NCBI GenBank assembly: GCA_021791235.1
Contig: JAJYXA010000350.1
Coordinates: 1 to 9,349, forward strand
DNA: 9,349 bases
Direction of reading: 5' to 3'
Source: Pseudomonadota bacterium
GTDB taxonomy: Bacteria; Pseudomonadota; Gammaproteobacteria; Burkholderiales; Thiobacillaceae
A model generated the notes under the pieces. That model saw only the letters and a list, made by a program, of their open reading frames with translations, did no database searches and was not told the DNA's origin. A program made the translations under genes and the position numbers. Shown piece after piece: positions 4,944 through 9,349 of this stretch. Position 1 is the first letter of the stretch. Each line of letters opens with the position of its first letter.

Positions 4944-7154
4944 TTGGCCCGACTGGCACTGCCTGCCCCTGCTGAAGTCAGGCGCGTTGCGCTGATTGTC
5001 GGGCTGACGGCGCTGGCCTACGCGCTGGCAGGCTGGGCCAGCCTCAAGCTTGCTGCGTATGTGGCCAATGTGGTGGCCGCAGTCTGGCTGGCGGCCGGCA
5101 TCGGCGCCATGGCGAGCCTGCGGTTCGGCATGGCGGGGATCGCGGGGGTATTGCTGGGGTCGTTTGCGGTCAACAGCCAGATCCTGCCGCCGGAGGACGC
5201 ATTTCGCCTTGCACTCGCTGCGTCCGCAGGGTCAGCGGTCATCGGCTATCTGCCGCGCTACCTTCCGCCCTTCAGTTCCACGCTCGACTATGTGTCCAGT
5301 GTCGCCAAGTTTGCGCTCGTAGCCGCGCCGCTTGGGTGCGCAGTGAGCGCGCTGGCGGGCGTGTTCAGCCTTTACTTCTTTGGTGGCCTGCAGGCCGACC
5401 TGGTATTGCGGGCCTTGCTGGTGTGGTGGCTGGGCGATCTGCTGGGGGTGGTTCTGATCGCGCCGCTGCTGCTTACGGCGTCGCGCTGGGACTTGTTGCC
5501 GACCAACAAGGGCGCGCGCCTGGAAGGTCTGGTGCTGGTGCTCAGCATGCTGCTGCTGACGCGCGTGATGATGGAGTACGCCGAGCCTCTGCGGCCCGCC
5601 GAAATTGTCCTGTTCGTCCTGTTGCCGGGCGTGCTATGGGCGGCGCTGCGGTTCTCGGTGACCGGGGCGAGCGTGGCCATTTTTCTGGCGGCACTGATCG
5701 TGCTGGGCGTCTCGGTCGTCTCCTTCGGGGGGCTCACCGGCGCCACCACGCCGCGCGAAGTGTTTGCGCTGCAGATCAGCATGCTGACCATGGCGCTGGG
5801 CGGCCTGTTCGTGTCGGCCGCCCTCACCGAGCGCCGCTATTCCGAAATGCGGCTCGACATGCTGGCCAACCACGATCCGCTGACTGGTCTGCCCAACCGC
5901 TCGTATTTCCAGGATTTTCTCGGCCATGCGCTGGCGCGCGCGCAGCGTGAAAAATTCCAGGTTTCGCTGCTGTTCATCGATCTCGACCGCTTCAAGCACA
6001 TCAACGACTCGCAGGGACACGAGGTGGGCGACCAGGTGCTGCGCGTCGTGGCCAACCGGCTGGATGAGCAATTGCGTGCCGACGACTTCGTCGCCCGGCT
6101 GGGCGGGGACGAGTTTGCCGTCATCCTGATGCATCCGCCGGCTTCGCGTGCGGCCAGCCGGGTGGCGCGCAAGCTGCTCAAGGCGCTGGCCGAGTCGTTC
6201 AAGCTCGAGAGGCGGCGTTATGCCATCGGCGCCAGCATCGGCATCAGCGTGTATCCGGACGATGGCATCGACGCCAACACCCTGCTGCGCCAGGCCGATC
6301 TGGCGATGTATCAGGCCAAGCAGCGCCGCAGCGGCTTCGAATATTTCAGCGATGAATTGAACACCGTGGCGCAGCAACAGCTGAACCTGGAAACCGGCCT
6401 GCGCCAGGCGCTCGAGCGCAATGAACTGGCGCTGGCCTACCAGCCCAAGGTCGATCTCGCCAGCGGCCGGGTCGTGGGGCTGGAAGCCCTGGCACGCTGG
6501 TTGACCCGGTCGGGCGGCATCGTATGGCCCGACCAGTTCATCCCGGTGGCCGAGGAAACCGGCCTGATCATGCCGCTGGGCCGCTGGGTGGTCCGGGCGG
6601 CGTGTCAGCAGTGGATTTCATGGCGCGATGCCGGCCTCAATCCGCCGCCCGTGGCCATTAACCTGTCGCCGCGCCAGTTTTCGGATGCGCGCCTGATCGA
6701 CGACATCGACGCCATCCTCAAGGAAACCGGGATGGATACGGCGTACCTTCAGCTGGAAGTGACCGAGAGCGCGGCGATGGAAAATCCCGTACGCACCTTC
6801 GACATGCTCGATGCGCTGCGCCAGCGCGGGCTGCACGTTTACATCGACGATTTCGGTACCGGCCATTCCAACCTGGGGCAGTTGAAGCGCATGCCGATCG
6901 ACGCCCTGAAGATCGACAAGAGTTTCGTAGACGACGTACTGACCGACAGTGACGATGCCGAGATCGCCACCGCCATCATTCGTCTGGCACACGCCCTCAA
7001 GCTGCGCGTCGTGGCCGAGGGCGTCGAAACGCTCGAGCAGGTGGCGTTCCTGAGAAGCGGAGGCTGCGATGAAATCCAGGGTTATGTGGTCGCCAAGCCG
7101 CTGCCGCCGGACCAGGTGAGCGAACTGTTTGCACGGACGTTCACCCTGGCCTGA
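4944..7154 (+). CDS. membrane MASE1-GGDEF-EAL cyclic-di-GMP enzyme
   Basis: 736 residues. The N-terminal about 290 residues hold roughly eight hydrophobic segments, including FVLLPGVLWAALRFSVTGAS (224-243), as in the MASE1 membrane sensor domain. After a short helix comes a diguanylate cyclase domain (about 308-468): HDPLTGLPNRSYF, FIDLDRFKHINDSQGHEVGD, the intact active site GGDEF (387-391), and the product-inhibition site RADD (378-381) five residues before it. The phosphodiesterase domain (about 475-732) keeps EAL (514-516), Asn573 in INLSPRQF, Glu605 in EVTES, DDFGTG (635-640), Lys656, Glu692 and Glu695 in AEGVETLEQ, and Gln712 in IQGY. Both activities could therefore work; many such hybrids act mainly as phosphodiesterases. 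The start is TTG at 4944, 14 nt after the coiled-coil gene, with no clear Shine-Dalgarno sequence. The next Met in frame (residue 56) would cut into MASE1, so TTG is preferred. Third gene of the FIST unit. Confidence 0.93.
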   Translation: MARLALPAPAEVRRVALIVGLTALAYALAGWASLKLAAYVANVVAAVWLAAGIGAMASLRFGMAGIAGVLLGSFAVNSQILPPEDAFRLALAASAGSAVIGYLPRYLPPFSSTLDYVSSVAKFALVAAPLGCAVSALAGVFSLYFFGGLQADLVLRALLVWWLGDLLGVVLIAPLLLTASRWDLLPTNKGARLEGLVLVLSMLLLTRVMMEYAEPLRPAEIVLFVLLPGVLWAALRFSVTGASVAIFLAALIVLGVSVVSFGGLTGATTPREVFALQISMLTMALGGLFVSAALTERRYSEMRLDMLANHDPLTGLPNRSYFQDFLGHALARAQREKFQVSLLFIDLDRFKHINDSQGHEVGDQVLRVVANRLDEQLRADDFVARLGGDEFAVILMHPPASRAASRVARKLLKALAESFKLERRRYAIGASIGISVYPDDGIDANTLLRQADLAMYQAKQRRSGFEYFSDELNTVAQQQLNLETGLRQALERNELALAYQPKVDLASGRVVGLEALARWLTRSGGIVWPDQFIPVAEETGLIMPLGRWVVRAACQQWISWRDAGLNPPPVAINLSPRQFSDARLIDDIDAILKETGMDTAYLQLEVTESAAMENPVRTFDMLDALRQRGLHVYIDDFGTGHSNLGQLKRMPIDALKIDKSFVDDVLTDSDDAEIATAIIRLAHALKLRVVAEGVETLEQVAFLRSGGCDEIQGYVVAKPLPPDQVSELFARTFTLA

Positions 7155-7158
7155 GCGT

Positions 7159-8906
<1,748 letters not shown>

Positions 8907-8910
8907 GTCT

Positions 8911-9198
8911 TCACCTCAGGAAATATTGCCCATAGAAAACCAGCCCCACGCCCATACCCAGCCAGGCGGCTATTGGGCCGAGCAATACGCGCAGAATCTT
9001 GTTGCGCGGCACGAAGCCGACGCCATGCACGAAGCCCGCCGACATGCCCCACATGATGAGCGCGAGGATGCCGTGGCTGATCGGGCTGCCATCGGGGGCC
9101 GCCAGGCCGCGCGGCAGGATCGTGACCAGGACCATCAGCGCGAGTGCCGAAACAAGCGATATGCCACGCGCCCAGCCGCTATTGAGTGCGCCGTTCAT
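8911..9198 (-). CDS. small membrane protein of the cyd-operon YbgE type
   Basis: 95 residues with three predicted membrane helices (about 12-33, 41-62 and 68-92) and little else. The second helix and following loop, LIMWGMSAGFVHGVGFVPRN (about 47-66), carry the HGVGF motif that I associate with the YbgE family. YbgE is encoded after cydAB/cydX in many proteobacteria and is thought to act in assembly or function of cytochrome bd quinol oxidase. I chose the ATG at 9198 instead of the longer reading frame from 9273: the ATG overlaps the stop of the upstream gene in an ATGA junction, and the extra 25 residues are a shadow of that gene. It is followed after 4 nt by the truncated hemoglobin. No cydAB is visible in the window, so a link to cytochrome bd rests on family only. 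Family call moderate. Confidence 0.72.
   Translation of the reverse strand: MNGALNSGWARGISLVSALALMVLVTILPRGLAAPDGSPISHGILALIMWGMSAGFVHGVGFVPRNKILRVLLGPIAAWLGMGVGLVFYGQYFLR
8912..8917 (-). promoter_or_regulatory. ribosome-binding site of the truncated hemoglobin gene, inside the end of the preceding gene
   Basis: GAGGTG on the minus strand lies 5 nt before the ATG at 8906 and uses the last arginine codon and the first bases of the TGA of the ybgE-like gene. It decides the hemoglobin start and indicates coupled translation of the two genes. Confidence 0.75.
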
Positions 9199-9349
9199 GT
9201 GCGCTTGGCCCGGCGATAGGGGCGCAGGTACTGCCACTCGAAGAACCGTTTGGCCCAGTGGAACAGGCGGCACGGCGGCAGCATGAGGGCGCGCTTCTCG
9301 TCGCGGTAGACCAGGATGCCGCGGTCGAGGGTATCGACGATGCAGATGA
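9195..9349 (-). CDS. C-terminal end of an unidentified basic protein
   Basis: A minus-strand frame is open from the window edge (first full codon at 9347) for 50 codons to a TGA at 9197-9195. It reads ICIVDTLDRGILVYRDEK, then LMLPPCRLFHWAKRFFEWQY, then LRPYRRAKRT. The protein-like composition (aromatic-rich, hydrophobic start, very basic tail) and the 4-nt ATGA overlap with the ybgE-like start argue that it is the true coding frame here, while the overlapping longer frame of the ybgE-like gene is low-complexity Ala/Pro/Arg. I do not recognise the family. It does not resemble the tail of CydA, CydB or CydX. It is the upstream partner in the ybgE-like - hemoglobin - sqr unit, and its identity would tell much about that unit. 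Confidence 0.6.
   Translation of the reverse strand, partial: ICIVDTLDRGILVYRDEKRALMLPPCRLFHWAKRFFEWQYLRPYRRAKRT

Noticed and set aside
9199..9273. Longer start of the ybgE-like gene giving 25 extra residues
   Set aside because: The extra residues are Pro/Ala/Val-rich shadow of the upstream gene; the ATG at 9198 makes the usual ATGA overlap.

Overview
The window is a dense, GC-rich chromosomal segment of a proteobacterium. The best guess is a sulfur-oxidising betaproteobacterium of the Thiobacillus type. That guess rests on the flavoprotein sulfide:quinone oxidoreductase (SQR), on betaproteobacterial-looking protein families (SpoIIAA-like, DUF3025, proline iminopeptidase, YbgE-like) and on gene density; no marker gene fixes the genus. 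I see no tRNA, rRNA, insertion sequence, CRISPR array or sign of recent transfer. Eleven coding regions account for about 95% of the bases, and the only gap above 100 bp is 2841-3082.

Left part (1-2840). The 3' end of a SpoIIAA-like STAS/SEC14 gene points right. It is met by a left-pointing three-gene unit with overlapping ends: proline iminopeptidase (pip), a thioredoxin-like CnoX/YbbN co-chaperone that has lost the first active-site cysteine, and a DUF3025 protein starting at TTG. A plausible sigma70 promoter lies just before pip.

Middle part (2841-7154). A divergent intergenic region leads into four right-pointing genes: a standalone 129-residue Rossmann (homoserine-dehydrogenase-N-terminal-like) protein, a FIST-domain sensory protein, an 87-residue acidic coiled-coil protein, and a membrane MASE1-GGDEF-EAL cyclic-di-GMP enzyme. 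The last three are packed 26 and 14 nt apart. A strong bulged hairpin separates the first gene from the other three. I read this as a candidate signalling module in which soluble sensors (FIST, perhaps also the Rossmann protein) feed a cyclic-di-GMP enzyme, with the coiled-coil protein as a possible adaptor. This is inference from order and domain content.

Right part (7155-9349). A left-pointing unit meets the GGDEF-EAL gene tail to tail with only 4 nt between stop codons. In transcription order it holds the C-terminus of an unidentified basic protein, a small membrane protein of the cyd-operon YbgE type, a group II truncated hemoglobin, and an SQR closely resembling the Acidithiobacillus ferrooxidans enzyme, with all three redox-site cysteines. 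The first three are translationally coupled (4-nt overlap, then a 4-nt gap with the ribosome-binding site inside the previous stop region), and sqr follows after 44 nt. The unit looks like a sulfide-oxidation gene set coupled to oxygen/NO handling and perhaps to a sulfide-resistant bd-type oxidase.
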